A stretch of DNA of 64,000 nucleotides from Lachnospiraceae bacterium (GCA_015057665.1 SVDY01000005.1:62001-126000); one strand, 5' to 3'. Shown: positions 54,098-63,295, counted from the stretch's first letter. The notes: a model not told the origin generated them from the sequence alone. Numbers and translations are program-made.

Positions 54098-55183
54098 TTA
54101 TGCCTGGAACTTCTTAACCTGAGAATTGATTAAGTCCGTATCTTCAAAATAGTTAATACCCATTGCTGATTTTACTTCTGAAAGTGTCTGTGCTGCAATA
54201 TTTCTTGCCACTTCACTGCCTTCTTTTAAGATGCGGTACACTTCCGGAATGTCTTTCTCAAATTCTTTTCTTCTCAGTCTGATTGGTTCTAATTCTTCCT
54301 GAAGAATATTATTTAAGAATTTCTTCACTTTCACATCACCAAGACCGCCTCTTGTATAATGAGCTTTTAACTCATCAAGGTTAGCATAGTCTTTTAAGTA
54401 CATCTCAAAATGTTCCGGACGGCAGAATGCATCAAGATAAGTAAATACTGTGTTCCCTTCAATATGTCCTGGATCGCTCACCTGAATGTGTGTTGGATCA
54501 GTATACATACTCATAACTTTCTTTCTTACATCATCTGCTGTATCAGAAAGATAAATACAGTTGCCAAGGGACTTGCTCATCTTCGCTTTGCCGTCTGTAC
54601 CAGGAAGTCTCATGGCTGCCTGTGTCTGAGGAAGCAGTGCATCCGGTTCAACAAGAACTTCTCTGTATACTGTGTTGAACTTGCGAACGATTTCTCTTGT
54701 CTGTTCAATCATTGGAAGCTGATCTTCCCCTACCGGTACTGTAGTTGCTTTAAATGCTGTAATATCTGCTGCCTGGCTGATTGGATATGTGAAAAAACCA
54801 ACAGGAATACTTGCTTCGAAGTTTCTCATCTTAATTTCCTGTTTTACAGTTGGATTTCTCTGAAGTCTGGATACAGTAACCAGGTTCATATAATAGAAAG
54901 AAAGCTCGCAAAGTTCTGCAATCTGAGACTGAATGAACAGTGTGGATTTCACTGGATCCAATCCGCAGGATAAGTAGTCAAGTGCCACTTCAATAATATT
55001 CTGTCGTACTTTCTCCGGGTTCTCCATATTATCTGTAAGAGCCTGTGCATCCGCAATCATGATCATCGTCTTATCATATTCACCGGAATTCTGAAGCTCT
55101 ACTCTTCTTTTTAAAGATCCTACATAGTGACCAAGATGTAATCTGCCTGTAGGTCTGTCACCTGTCAAAATAATCTTACTCAT
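54098..55183 (-). CDS. trpS: tryptophanyl-tRNA synthetase
   Basis: 361 residues. The class I signatures are [12 protein letters not shown] (HIGH-type) near residue 12 and [12 protein letters not shown] near 205. It differs from the common TrpRS opening (GIQPTG) and resembles the longer TrpRS subgroup of Firmicutes. No T-box leader was found in the 145 bp upstream. Confidence 0.93.
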   Translation of the reverse strand: MSKIILTGDRPTGRLHLGHYVGSLKRRVELQNSGEYDKTMIMIADAQALTDNMENPEKVRQNIIEVALDYLSCGLDPVKSTLFIQSQIAELCELSFYYMNLVTVSRLQRNPTVKQEIKMRNFEASIPVGFFTYPISQAADITAFKATTVPVGEDQLPMIEQTREIVRKFNTVYREVLVEPDALLPQTQAAMRLPGTDGKAKMSKSLGNCIYLSDTADDVRKKVMSMYTDPTHIQVSDPGHIEGNTVFTYLDAFCRPEHFEMYLKDYANLDELKAHYTRGGLGDVKVKKFLNNILQEELEPIRLRRKEFEKDIPEVYRILKEGSEVARNIAAQTLSEVKSAMGINYFEDTDLINSQVKKFQA

Positions 55184-55327
55184 TGTTAATATCTCCTTGA
55201 ATCTGTCTTAAGGCATCTATTGAAGTCCTCTTTCGCTAACACAGCCTTATGCTTAAGTTATGTGGACATAATTACTCACCTTAGCTACTTAGTATAACAC
55301 ATATGTCTCATAAGGTACAAGGCTTTT

Positions 55328-57376
55328 CTATTTAAAAACGTAAGCATAATAATCTGTCTCCAGAATTTTAGCTGATATTTTTAAAAGATTAAGCGCTTTT
55401 TTTCTTGTACTAAGAACATACTGCTCTTTCAAAGCCTCCTCTGAAAAGCTGTTCTCATCAAAGAGAACAAACCTGCTTTTAGAAGAATCAAAGGTTCCCT
55501 GATCTGTTATAAAGGATCCGTCTGGAAAAACAACCAGTCCTTCCGAATCAGATAAAATATCACTTCCAGCCAGAAGACGGGAATCATATTCGAATCCAAA
55601 CAAATTCAAAAGAGTCGGAATAATATCTGCATGATAACAGTATTTATCTATTACCGGAGGATTTTCTGTTCCCTGACAATATAAGAGAAAAACACTTTCG
55701 TAAAGTTCAAACTTAGTATCTACTTCATGTCCAAGCAATTCTTCCCAGACTGCATATTTGTTCTTACCGCTCTTTTCCAGTCCGTATGGATGATGGTCCG
55801 GCGTAATAGAAATAACAGTCTTATCTGCTACGCCTGCGAGGTTCAATTCTTCTAAAAGTTTCGCTATAGCCTTATCAAATTCAATATTGCAGGCATAATA
55901 TGCTTTTAAAGCTTCACTGCATTCCAGGTCTTTCACAGCGTCCCAGTTCTGATAGGACATCATATTATCCATCCTGGTATACTCCATATGACCGCTCACT
56001 GTCATGTAATATGCATGAAACTGTTTGTCGGAAGTCAGGTAATCCGATACGGATCCTGCAATCATCTCCAGATCTGATTGAGGCCAGCAGTTTTTTACAT
56101 ATTCTTCAATTCCCGTTCCCATGCCTGTATAATGATAACCCATATTGGGATGGGAGACGTCTCTGTGATAGTAACTATGGGAATTATTATGATAAGCATA
56201 GGTTTCTTCCATTCCTATACTTTCAAACATATTCCCAAGACAATATGGCATATAATTCTTTCCGGACCGATAGAAACTCCATACTCCCGGTTTGGGTAAA
56301 AGCCCGGTACATGCTACGTACTCTCCATCAGAAGTTGACACACCCCAAAGAGGCGTATAAAAATTGTTGAACTGAAATCCTTCCTGCTGCATTTTATATA
56401 ATGTAGGTGTAAGCACAGGATCGATGGCATATGGGGAAAATCCTTCTGCCACAATATGTATCAGATTATACCCTTTATACATTCCTGTATATTCATTCTT
56501 ATTCGTCGGCTGCCTTTGTGCAAAGTATTGATTTAATTCTTTGAACTCCTTGTCCTGTTCCTGTTCCGCCAAAGCCGCAAAATCCACTGTCGATGTATTC
56601 GGAGAACGATCGATTACCGTTGTTGTTTCATCCTCAAAAGTACTGCTTGTTTCTTCTGTGCTAAGGGAATTTTCATCTCTTAACGGTATATCCATGTCGT
56701 CTTCTGCCAAATCCATCTTCTGAGAGAAACCAAGCAGATTATATTTAATGTCAAGAATTTCTGAATGAAGAAGGCCAAAATTACCGACACTTGTATTCAT
56801 ATCAAACATTTCGGATTGAATCATCTTATAATCCGGGAGAATTGAAATGACCGCTGTAAGCCCAGCATATAACATTACGGCACTGGTCATGATCATGATT
56901 CCCTTTTTTACCCTTCTTTTTCTCGGCTGCATTTGACGGTTTAAAATAAGAAATCCTATCGGTACAAGCACCAGAATCATAATAAACGGAACTGCCTTAA
57001 ATAAGGCGGCATACGCATTCCCAATTACATGACCTGATACAACCTGTGTCACTCCGCCGGACAAAAGAGAATAGACAATAAGGTATCTTCCAAAAAACAA
57101 ATGATATGTTATCTGTGCTGCATATAACACAAATAACAGAATCACTGCTATGGTTCCCATAATGGTTCGTCCTTTTTGCCGGAACAAAAAACAAAGTCCT
57201 GAAATAAACATACCGGCAGACATGGAAAATAAAGCCGTAAATAGTAATCCCATATGAAAAACTGGAGTGCCTGTTACAAGGCGTAAAATCAGTTCCATGC
57301 ACATAATCGCAAGACCGAACAAAAAGAACGGCGGAAATTTTTTTATAAATGTATGTAGATTCTCTTTCTTTATCAT
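55328..57376 (-). CDS. LTA synthase-like sulfatase-fold phosphotransferase
   Basis: 682 residues. Five N-terminal membrane helices (about 15-185), then an extracellular sulfatase-fold domain (about 300-640). The predicted nucleophile Thr is in GVSTSDGEY near residue 346, and the metal ligands are in VAEGFS and ITPDHHPYG. LtaS-like enzymes move glycerol phosphate from phosphatidylglycerol to a polymer or to lipid. It follows the EndA-like gene upstream by 38 bp. Confidence 0.9.
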   Translation of the reverse strand: MIKKENLHTFIKKFPPFFLFGLAIMCMELILRLVTGTPVFHMGLLFTALFSMSAGMFISGLCFLFRQKGRTIMGTIAVILLFVLYAAQITYHLFFGRYLIVYSLLSGGVTQVVSGHVIGNAYAALFKAVPFIMILVLVPIGFLILNRQMQPRKRRVKKGIMIMTSAVMLYAGLTAVISILPDYKMIQSEMFDMNTSVGNFGLLHSEILDIKYNLLGFSQKMDLAEDDMDIPLRDENSLSTEETSSTFEDETTTVIDRSPNTSTVDFAALAEQEQDKEFKELNQYFAQRQPTNKNEYTGMYKGYNLIHIVAEGFSPYAIDPVLTPTLYKMQQEGFQFNNFYTPLWGVSTSDGEYVACTGLLPKPGVWSFYRSGKNYMPYCLGNMFESIGMEETYAYHNNSHSYYHRDVSHPNMGYHYTGMGTGIEEYVKNCWPQSDLEMIAGSVSDYLTSDKQFHAYYMTVSGHMEYTRMDNMMSYQNWDAVKDLECSEALKAYYACNIEFDKAIAKLLEELNLAGVADKTVISITPDHHPYGLEKSGKNKYAVWEELLGHEVDTKFELYESVFLLYCQGTENPPVIDKYCYHADIIPTLLNLFGFEYDSRLLAGSDILSDSEGLVVFPDGSFITDQGTFDSSKSRFVLFDENSFSEEALKEQYVLSTRKKALNLLKISAKILETDYYAYVFK

Positions 57377-57414
57377 TACAGTAATCTCCTTATTTTATCT
57401 AATGTATTGTCATA

Positions 57415-58449
57415 TTACTGTCCGGAAAGCCAGTTGTCGCCTGTCAGATAATTAATCTCGATTCCAGGCTGCACATTATATACATATATATTATAACATA
57501 TTCCTTGTCCTTTATCTTCCACAGAATAAGCTTCCATCTGTACACCGGATGCAACCAGATTGTTCCCTTCAAAAATCGGAGTCACCCGGTACATAACATG
57601 ATTCCCTGTCTTGCGCACATATTCTGCAACCTGATTCTCAAATGGCAGCATTCCTTCTACATTCAAGTATCTCGTTCCTGTAATCAGGTTTCTAACATTG
57701 GCATTCTCTCCTGTCAGCTGATATCCTATCAAATGACATCTGTTATAAATGTACATACCATCTATAATATCATATTTCTTAAGTTTCCATCCAGACGGCT
57801 TGACCATACCGATGGCTCCCCGCTCTTCTGTAGGCATAATATCTCTTCCGATGCAGGCCATCGTCACACCGCACCTTCCAAGGATGTCCAGTTCACTATA
57901 ATATTCATAGGATTTTGTTTTTAACTCTTCTCTTGTAAATGTTGGTACATTATTATTCAGAGAAACATAAGGAACTCCTTTGTAATCCGGAATTGAATCT
58001 AACTGAATACTGTCTGCCTCTTCTTCCTCTGAGGAATGTACCTTTTGTTCTACATAGTTCCAGGTGCCCCATATACGTGACAATAGCTCCTGTAGATTAT
58101 CAATCCAATCACAAACAGATTCCATAAACACATCAATCGTGTCCAATTCTGATAGATGCTTCCATGAACTGAAACCAACAGTTCTAATACTATGAATGAC
58201 CCTTGGCACCTTATCTGCCGGCATTGCCGCCGGAATGATAAACAGCAAGGAAAAAAGAAGCACTGTCATAAACAACAGCCTCTTCAGCTTACGGATTACT
58301 TCTTTATGACGATTTCGGTATTTTTTTATTATACGCTTATTATTGTTATGCTTATTGTTTTTATATTTATTATTTTTATATACAGCATTCTTCTTCGGAT
58401 ATGTTTTCCTTTTTCCTGATGTATTTTTTCTGTTATTCTTCTGATTCAT
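57415..58449 (-). CDS. EndA/NucA-like DNA/RNA non-specific endonuclease, membrane anchored
   Basis: 344 residues. A very basic start (Lys/Asn runs to residue 55), one helix (about 57-77), an extracellular linker, and a beta-beta-alpha-metal nuclease domain (about 170-330) with RCHLIGYQL near residue 236 and ENANVRNLITGTRYLN supplying metal ligands. It resembles the competence nuclease EndA of streptococci, where the motif is DRGHLIGYQ; here the DRG reads NRC. Cell-surface DNA degradation is the expected role. No com genes nearby. Confidence 0.88.
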   Translation of the reverse strand: MNQKNNRKNTSGKRKTYPKKNAVYKNNKYKNNKHNNNKRIIKKYRNRHKEVIRKLKRLLFMTVLLFSLLFIIPAAMPADKVPRVIHSIRTVGFSSWKHLSELDTIDVFMESVCDWIDNLQELLSRIWGTWNYVEQKVHSSEEEEADSIQLDSIPDYKGVPYVSLNNNVPTFTREELKTKSYEYYSELDILGRCGVTMACIGRDIMPTEERGAIGMVKPSGWKLKKYDIIDGMYIYNRCHLIGYQLTGENANVRNLITGTRYLNVEGMLPFENQVAEYVRKTGNHVMYRVTPIFEGNNLVASGVQMEAYSVEDKGQGICYNIYVYNVQPGIEINYLTGDNWLSGQ

Positions 58450-58552
58450 TCTATCACTTCTTTAATCTACTTCTTTAATCTTTAATCTCATTTATTATAC
58501 AAAACATTATACTCAAAAACATACGTTCGGTCAAGTTTTTCTCACTAAAGTG

Positions 58553-58581
58553 TTGAATCGTTTTGTAATTTATGCTATTAT
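58553..58581 (+). promoter_or_regulatory. ddh promoter
   Basis: TTGAAT (58553-58558), 17 bp, TATTAT (58576-58581), 40 bp before the ATG; the SD is AGGAGG. Confidence 0.7.
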
Positions 58582-58621
58582 GTAAAAGTATTTTTATTCT
58601 TAGCATCAGGAGGATAAGACG

Positions 58622-59611
58622 ATGAACAAAATTAGAATTGGTATTGCCGGTTATGGCAATCTTGGCAAAGGTGTAGAACTGGCAATCCGCCAGAATAAAG
58701 ATATGGAACTGGCAGGTATTTTTACAAGACGTGATCCTGCATCTGTACAGACTATAACTCCGAACATCCCTGTCTATAAACTGGATGAAGCAGACAAAAT
58801 GAAGGATGCTATTGATGTAATGATTCTTTGTGGCGGCAGTGCTACAGACCTTCCTTATCAGACTCCGTCACTTGCGGCTTCTTTTAACGTAATTGACAGC
58901 TTTGATACTCATGCAAAAATTCCGGAGCATTTTACTAATGTAGATAAAGTATGTAAGGAAAACGGCACTTTAGGCATTATCTCTGTCGGCTGGGATCCGG
59001 GATTATTTTCTCTTAACCGAATCTACGCGGAAGCCATTCTTCCACAGGGTAAAACCTATACATTCTGGGGCAAAGGCGTAAGCCAGGGACATTCCGACGC
59101 GATCCGCCGTGTTGAGGGCGTAAAAAAAGGAATTCAGTATACTGTTCCTATGGAAGAAGCTTTAGAGCAGGTACGTTCCGGCTCACAGCCAGATCTCACT
59201 ACAAGAGAAAAGCACCTTCGTGAGTGTTATGTTGTTGCCGAAGAAGGAGCAGACCTTGCCAAGATCGAAGAAACAATCAAAACAATGAAGAATTACTTTG
59301 ATGAATATAACACCACAGTTACATTCATTACAGAAGAAGAATTTGATGCAGTACACAACACCATGCCTCATGGCGGTTTTGTTATGCGAAGCGGCATGAC
59401 CGGTGACGGTGAAAAGACTCATCAGATGATCGAATATTCCTTAAAACTAGAATCCAATCCGGAATTTACATCAAGCGTATTGGTTGCCTATGCAAGAGCT
59501 CTTATGAAGATGAAGGCTCACGGTATGACAGGCTGTGCAACTGTATTTGATGTACCTCCAGCATATCTTTCTCCTCTTTCAAATGAAGAGTTACGTGCTC
59601 ATTTACTGTAG
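58622..59611 (+). CDS. ddh: meso-diaminopimelate D-dehydrogenase
   Basis: 329 residues. The NADPH-binding start IRIGIAGYGNLGKGVEL and the substrate region GVSQGHSDAIRRVEGVK, TMPHGGFVMRSG match Ddh enzymes. It makes meso-DAP from tetrahydrodipicolinate in one step, by-passing DapL/DapF. It is alone on the plus strand, ending in the second copy of the interrupted palindrome. Confidence 0.95.
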   Translation: MNKIRIGIAGYGNLGKGVELAIRQNKDMELAGIFTRRDPASVQTITPNIPVYKLDEADKMKDAIDVMILCGGSATDLPYQTPSLAASFNVIDSFDTHAKIPEHFTNVDKVCKENGTLGIISVGWDPGLFSLNRIYAEAILPQGKTYTFWGKGVSQGHSDAIRRVEGVKKGIQYTVPMEEALEQVRSGSQPDLTTREKHLRECYVVAEEGADLAKIEETIKTMKNYFDEYNTTVTFITEEEFDAVHNTMPHGGFVMRSGMTGDGEKTHQMIEYSLKLESNPEFTSSVLVAYARALMKMKAHGMTGCATVFDVPPAYLSPLSNEELRAHLL

Positions 59612-59642
59612 TTGATACAGATTCAAAAAACATCTATGTAAT

Positions 59643-59727
59643 AAGAAATGTGCAGCAGTTTGCTCGAAAACCGCATCGTCACAATGCCTTGTGACCTAAG
59701 GTTTTGGCAAACTGCTGCACATTTCTT
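59643..59727. repeat. interrupted-palindrome intergenic element, copy 2
   Basis: A perfect 21-bp outer stem (59643-59663 with 59707-59727), an inner AAAACC/GGTTTT helix, and the apical GTCACAA/TTGTGAC hairpin. It lies between the convergent ddh and NSS transporter genes. The outer stem differs from copy 1 at both arms in matched fashion (AGAAATGTG/CACATTTCT against AAAAAAGTG/CACTTTTTT). Confidence 0.85.
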
Positions 59728-59791
59728 TTGGAAATTATATTTTGCAATATTCTCTTTGAAAGAATTTGAATTTTGCAATATTCCGTTCTTT

Positions 59792-61147
59792 TTAATAAGT
59801 AATAAATCCAAACTGAACAAGCGAATAAAATACAAGAATAATAATCAGGCAGACCGGTGCAATATATTTTACCATCATCTGGAAAATCTTTCTTCTTGGG
59901 AATGCTTCGCCATTTTTTGTAATCTCATCTTCTAATACCTTTGTTCCAACAACCCATCCAATCAAGATACAAGTACAGATTGCTACAATCGGCATCATAA
60001 CACTATTGGAAATATAGTCAAAGAATGTTAAGAAGTCCATTCCAAGAATGGTAATATGTGCCCAAGGTCCATGTCCCATGGAAGATGGGATACCGAGAAC
60101 GATACTCACAGCAAATACAATTAATACTGCTTTTGTACGTGAAAAACCTGTCTTATCTATAATATTGGATGCAACGGCTTCCATAATGGAGATGGAACTT
60201 GTAAGTGCCGCAAACAATACGAGCACAAAGAACAATCCTCCGATTAACTGGCCTGCAGGCATGGAATCAAAAACCATAGGAAGTGTCTTAAACATAAGAC
60301 CGGCTCCTCCAGTCTTAAGTCCTGCTTCTCCACTGAAGATATAAACTGCAGGTACGATCATGAATCCGGATAATACAGCAATTGCAGTATCAAAAACTTC
60401 AATCTGATTTACAGACTTACCAAGATCCGTTTCATCGCTTACATAAGAACCGTAAGATACCATAATACCCATGGCAATACTCATGGAATAAAACAGCTGA
60501 CCCATAGCAGCGCAGATTGTTTTAAAAGAGAACTTTGAAAAATCCGGTAAAAGATAATATTTAATACCTTCCCAGGCATTTGGAATAGTGCAAATATAAA
60601 CACAGATTCCAACTGTGATCACAACCAATACCGGCATCAAAAATGTACTGGCACGTTCCACTCCTTTTTGTACACCGCCAAGAACGATAACCGTTGTTAC
60701 AATGAGGAAAATGGCAAACATAATAAGGGGTGACCAGGTTCCTCCAACGAAATTACCGAAATAGTCCGCTCCTGCTGCCGCTTTTCCTTCTCCTGTGAAG
60801 AATACAAGCATATATTTGATAACCCATCCGCCAATTACACTGTAATATGGAAGAATAATCATTGGAATCAGTGCAGCAATATAACCTAAAAATCCAAACT
60901 TTTTGTGAAGCATTGTGTAAGCTTTAATCCCGCTTACCTTTGTCTTACGACCAATAGCAACCTCCATGGCAAGCATGGAAAAACCAAAAGTAAGAACAAG
61001 AATCAGGTAAACAAATAAAAATATTCCGCCGCCATACTGGGCTGCAAGATATGGGAATCTCCACAGATTACCAAGACCTACCGCACTTCCGGCTGCCGCA
61101 AGAATGAAACCAAGCTTACTGCTGAAATTTCCTCTTTCTTCTTTCAT
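59792..61147 (-). CDS. sodium-dependent transporter, NSS (SNF) family
   Basis: About 451 residues from the ATG at 61145-61147 (SD GGAGA). Helix 1 has the Na+/substrate motif AAGSAVGLGNLWRFPYLA; 11 to 12 helices follow, with the family GSYVSDETDL loop. It imports an amino acid or amine with Na+; the substrate is not readable. Confidence 0.92.
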   Translation of the reverse strand: MKEERGNFSSKLGFILAAAGSAVGLGNLWRFPYLAAQYGGGIFLFVYLILVLTFGFSMLAMEVAIGRKTKVSGIKAYTMLHKKFGFLGYIAALIPMIILPYYSVIGGWVIKYMLVFFTGEGKAAAGADYFGNFVGGTWSPLIMFAIFLIVTTVIVLGGVQKGVERASTFLMPVLVVITVGICVYICTIPNAWEGIKYYLLPDFSKFSFKTICAAMGQLFYSMSIAMGIMVSYGSYVSDETDLGKSVNQIEVFDTAIAVLSGFMIVPAVYIFSGEAGLKTGGAGLMFKTLPMVFDSMPAGQLIGGLFFVLVLFAALTSSISIMEAVASNIIDKTGFSRTKAVLIVFAVSIVLGIPSSMGHGPWAHITILGMDFLTFFDYISNSVMMPIVAICTCILIGWVVGTKVLEDEITKNGEAFPRRKIFQMMVKYIAPVCLIIILVFYSLVQFGFITY

Positions 61148-61177
61148 TTTATTATCTCCATTCATACTATTATTTAT

Positions 61178-61224
61178 CGAAATAAAAAAGAATATTTGAG
61201 ATTCAAATACTCTTTTTTATTTCG
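61178..61224. terminator. long bidirectional hairpin after the reverse transcriptase gene
   Basis: CGAAATAAAAAAGA pairs with TCTTTTTTATTTCG, then after one mismatch TATTTG pairs with CAAATA, loop AGATT. It lies between the RT stop and the transporter start. Confidence 0.8.
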
Positions 61225-61263
61225 AAATACACTTTAGCATACTACTACAGTTCAGTAAAAAAG

Positions 61264-62451
61264 TCAATTATAATAAGAAGAAACCAAGCTTCGATATCCT
61301 AATTTTTTCATTTCCTCATAACGCAGATTATATTTTGCTTTTGTACGGGTTCCTGTCGCCAAATATCTGATCTGCTCCTGCATGAAATGATCGATGTTTT
61401 CCAATCCATGTGTAGTGTTGATAATCGGAAAATACCATCTGGTCCATGTCAATTCATTATTCTTTTTATTCTCATAAAACACTCTGTTAAAATGACGGAT
61501 AAATGCTTTGGCAGTGTTCTCGCCTGACACTCCATTCTTTCTCTGCCATCGTTTCAATGCACGGACCTTTCTTCTCATTTTGTTTTTTATCTTCTCAATA
61601 GACACGGGAGACACATCCAGCGTGTCATTTTGATAAGAAAAGCCAAGAAATGTCCACATTTCTCCCGGACTGGTAACTATCTCTTTCTTTTTATTGACTT
61701 GAAGATCATATTGAAAAAGAGTGTCTTTTATCTTATTTATATAATCACATAATTCCTGCTCTGTTTTTGCAAAAACAATCACATCATCTGAATAACGGGC
61801 ATAATAACATCCCCTGTCTGCAAACCATTCATCCATCTCTTTCAAATACACGTTGGCCAAAAAACTGGCGATGGGCGTTCCTGCCATAATTCCTTTTCTA
61901 TCCTCTTTCAGAATCCCATTCTCATATACAAAAGGGTTAGCAAGAAGAGATTTGATGAATTCGTATAATCTTCTGTCTTCCCGGAATATCTCTGATAACA
62001 TAGGGAGAAGTATTTCAATATTTACAGAGTTAAAATAGTCACTGATATCAACTTTATAGGTATAGTAAGATTTCAAAGCCTCCATCTGTAATATATTTTC
62101 AACAGCACACTTTACTCCTTTATTTTTTCGAAATGAATACAGATTGTCCGCAAAGATATCATCATATTCCTTCAAGAGAAAAGTAATCATTTTCAAAACA
62201 TAATTCTCCACTCTGCCATAGGTGTAGACAACTCTTTTTTTGGAAGAACTCATTTTGTTTACATAGGTCTTATGTGGTGATTCAAAGGTTGCTCCTGTAG
62301 AGATTGATTTGACAAGAGGGAGGTATTCTTCTGTTTCAATAAAAGAAAGCAGGTCATATTCCTTATCTTTCGAAATATTGCCTGCCTTTATTTTATTGTT
62401 GTAATAATTCATCCATTCATTTTGGTCAAATAAACGGTCCAGTAAACTCAT
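61264..62451 (-). CDS. stand-alone reverse transcriptase, group not assigned
   Basis: 395 residues from the ATG at 62449-62451, with AAGG before it. RT palm and finger motifs are complete: NLYSFRKNKGVKCAV, YKVDISDYFNSV (first Asp), GIMAGTPIASFLANVYL, the catalytic box YARYSDDVIVF near residue 220, and WTFLGFSY. The C-terminal 120 residues are a basic thumb-like domain (KMRRKVRALKRWQRK) ending in NLRYEEMKKLGYRSL. There is no maturase HNH domain, no intron domain V downstream, and motif 4 has neither the PQG of group II introns nor the SQ of diversity-generating RTs; retron VTG and NAxxH marks are not seen. Defence-associated (UG/DRT) RTs are possible. Upstream is a structured leader. Confidence 0.88.
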   Translation of the reverse strand: MSLLDRLFDQNEWMNYYNNKIKAGNISKDKEYDLLSFIETEEYLPLVKSISTGATFESPHKTYVNKMSSSKKRVVYTYGRVENYVLKMITFLLKEYDDIFADNLYSFRKNKGVKCAVENILQMEALKSYYTYKVDISDYFNSVNIEILLPMLSEIFREDRRLYEFIKSLLANPFVYENGILKEDRKGIMAGTPIASFLANVYLKEMDEWFADRGCYYARYSDDVIVFAKTEQELCDYINKIKDTLFQYDLQVNKKKEIVTSPGEMWTFLGFSYQNDTLDVSPVSIEKIKNKMRRKVRALKRWQRKNGVSGENTAKAFIRHFNRVFYENKKNNELTWTRWYFPIINTTHGLENIDHFMQEQIRYLATGTRTKAKYNLRYEEMKKLGYRSLVSSYYN

Positions 62452-62474
62452 CTTTTTCACCTTATTAAACTTCG

Positions 62475-62614
62475 CCTTCTGATATATAAAAACAGAAGGG
62501 AAAAGGCTTAAAAGCCTGAATCAGGCTACCGAACCGTACACAGATTCACTACCTGCAAAGTACCAAACCAATCTGTGCTGTGTCCGTCACAGGTGCAATG
62601 CGTTCCCTTCTGTT
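62475..62614 (-). ncRNA. candidate structured RNA upstream of the reverse transcriptase
   Basis: In minus-strand order: a 5' arm (62614-62603) pairs over 12 bp with a 3' arm (62502-62491), closing a ~124-nt domain. Inside are CTGTG/CACAG (62592-62578), an 8-bp stem CACAGATT/AATCTGTG (62577-62539) with a 23-nt loop, and AGCCTGA/TCAGGCT (62527-62513). Two alternative pairings compete: AAGCCT with AGGCTT, and the 3' arm with CAGAAGG at 62481-62475. No open frame is found in it. RNA identity, strand and ends are inference from fold and position. Confidence 0.6.
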
Positions 62615-62638
62615 CTATTCATAACAAAAAATTTCTCA

Positions 62639-63127
62639 CTATCTGAGATTTTTCTTAATTCGTTCCACCACATAATCCTCGGCATTCTCCCAGGTTCTAA
62701 AGAAACGAAGCCATTGAATCCCTGCACGGTCCAGGATGTCCAGTGTTCCCATAATATTCTTCCCTTTATAATTATTTGGTTTTACAAGAACGATAGCAAG
62801 AACCGGTTTATCATCTTTTACAAACAGATAATCAACAGGCACACATGCCGGATGTGCATATGTATCATATCGATATGCCGGAACTTTTGTCTCAATATAA
62901 TAATCATCAAAATAACGTTCAAAGATGGATTCAAAATAATCCTCTTCTGTTCCGTCAAAATCATAAAAGGTAGGTCCGGTGTGCTGCGGCTTGGCAACAA
63001 CAGATTCGGTGTGTTTTGTCAAAGATTTTTCCGGTTTTATATAAGAATCTGTTTTTTGAATTCTTTCTGATATTTCTTCCACACCTTTTTCAACGATTGT
63101 TTTCATGAATCCTTTTAAAAATCCCAT
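62639..63127 (-). CDS. uncharacterised protein, possible degenerate nuclease fold
   Basis: 162 residues; SD AAGGAGG. Residues 1-55 are helical and polar; residues 60-162 look like an alpha/beta domain with VPVDYLFVKDDKPVLAIVLVK, then LDILDRAGIQWLRF. The order strand-strand-helix-strand with GIxxLRF resembles PD-(D/E)xK proteins of the DUF2726/Vsr kind, but the ExK is replaced (VLVK), so activity is doubtful. It precedes the RNA-RT unit on the same strand by about 25 bp. I do not recognise the family with confidence. Confidence 0.55.
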   Translation of the reverse strand: MGFLKGFMKTIVEKGVEEISERIQKTDSYIKPEKSLTKHTESVVAKPQHTGPTFYDFDGTEEDYFESIFERYFDDYYIETKVPAYRYDTYAHPACVPVDYLFVKDDKPVLAIVLVKPNNYKGKNIMGTLDILDRAGIQWLRFFRTWENAEDYVVERIKKNLR

Positions 63128-63230
63128 AATTTCTGCCTCCTTCTATCTGATATAAAAATATTTTAACAGTTTTTCTTTTTCAATACAAGAAATGTGCAGA
63201 AATTTTATAACGTAAAATCATTATTTTAAA

Positions 63231-63259
63231 TTGCATCTTTTCATAAATAATGGTAAAAT
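63231..63259 (+). promoter_or_regulatory. promoter of the ATP-grasp gene
   Basis: TTGCAT (63231-63236), 17 bp, TAAAAT (63254-63259), 36 bp before the ATG. Confidence 0.6.
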
Positions 63260-63295
63260 ACAAAAGATTATGAAAAAATATAGAAGGGGAATCAT

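Noticed and set aside
55184-55327. T-box leader of trpS
   Set aside because: No T-box consensus (AGGGTGG-like), no specifier stem and no terminator/antiterminator pair were found in this 144-bp gap.
61165-62460. Group II intron around the reverse transcriptase
   Set aside because: There is no domain V/VI-like hairpin in the ~100 bp downstream, no maturase or HNH domain, and motif 4 lacks the usual PQG. The RT has its own SD and terminator.
62475-62614. Classical retron msr-msd
   Set aside because: The inverted-repeat arms resemble retron a1/a2, but the RT has YSDD and lacks the retron VTG and NAxxH marks. Kept only as a candidate RNA.
61264-63127. Diversity-generating retroelement
   Set aside because: No Avd-like gene, no template/variable repeat pair that I could see in the flanks, and the RT motif 4 lacks the SQ signature. 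A repeat search beyond the window could still change this.
63191-63205. Third copy of the interrupted palindrome (AATGTGCAGAAATTT)
   Set aside because: Only the first ten bases agree; there is no second arm or GTCACAA hairpin.
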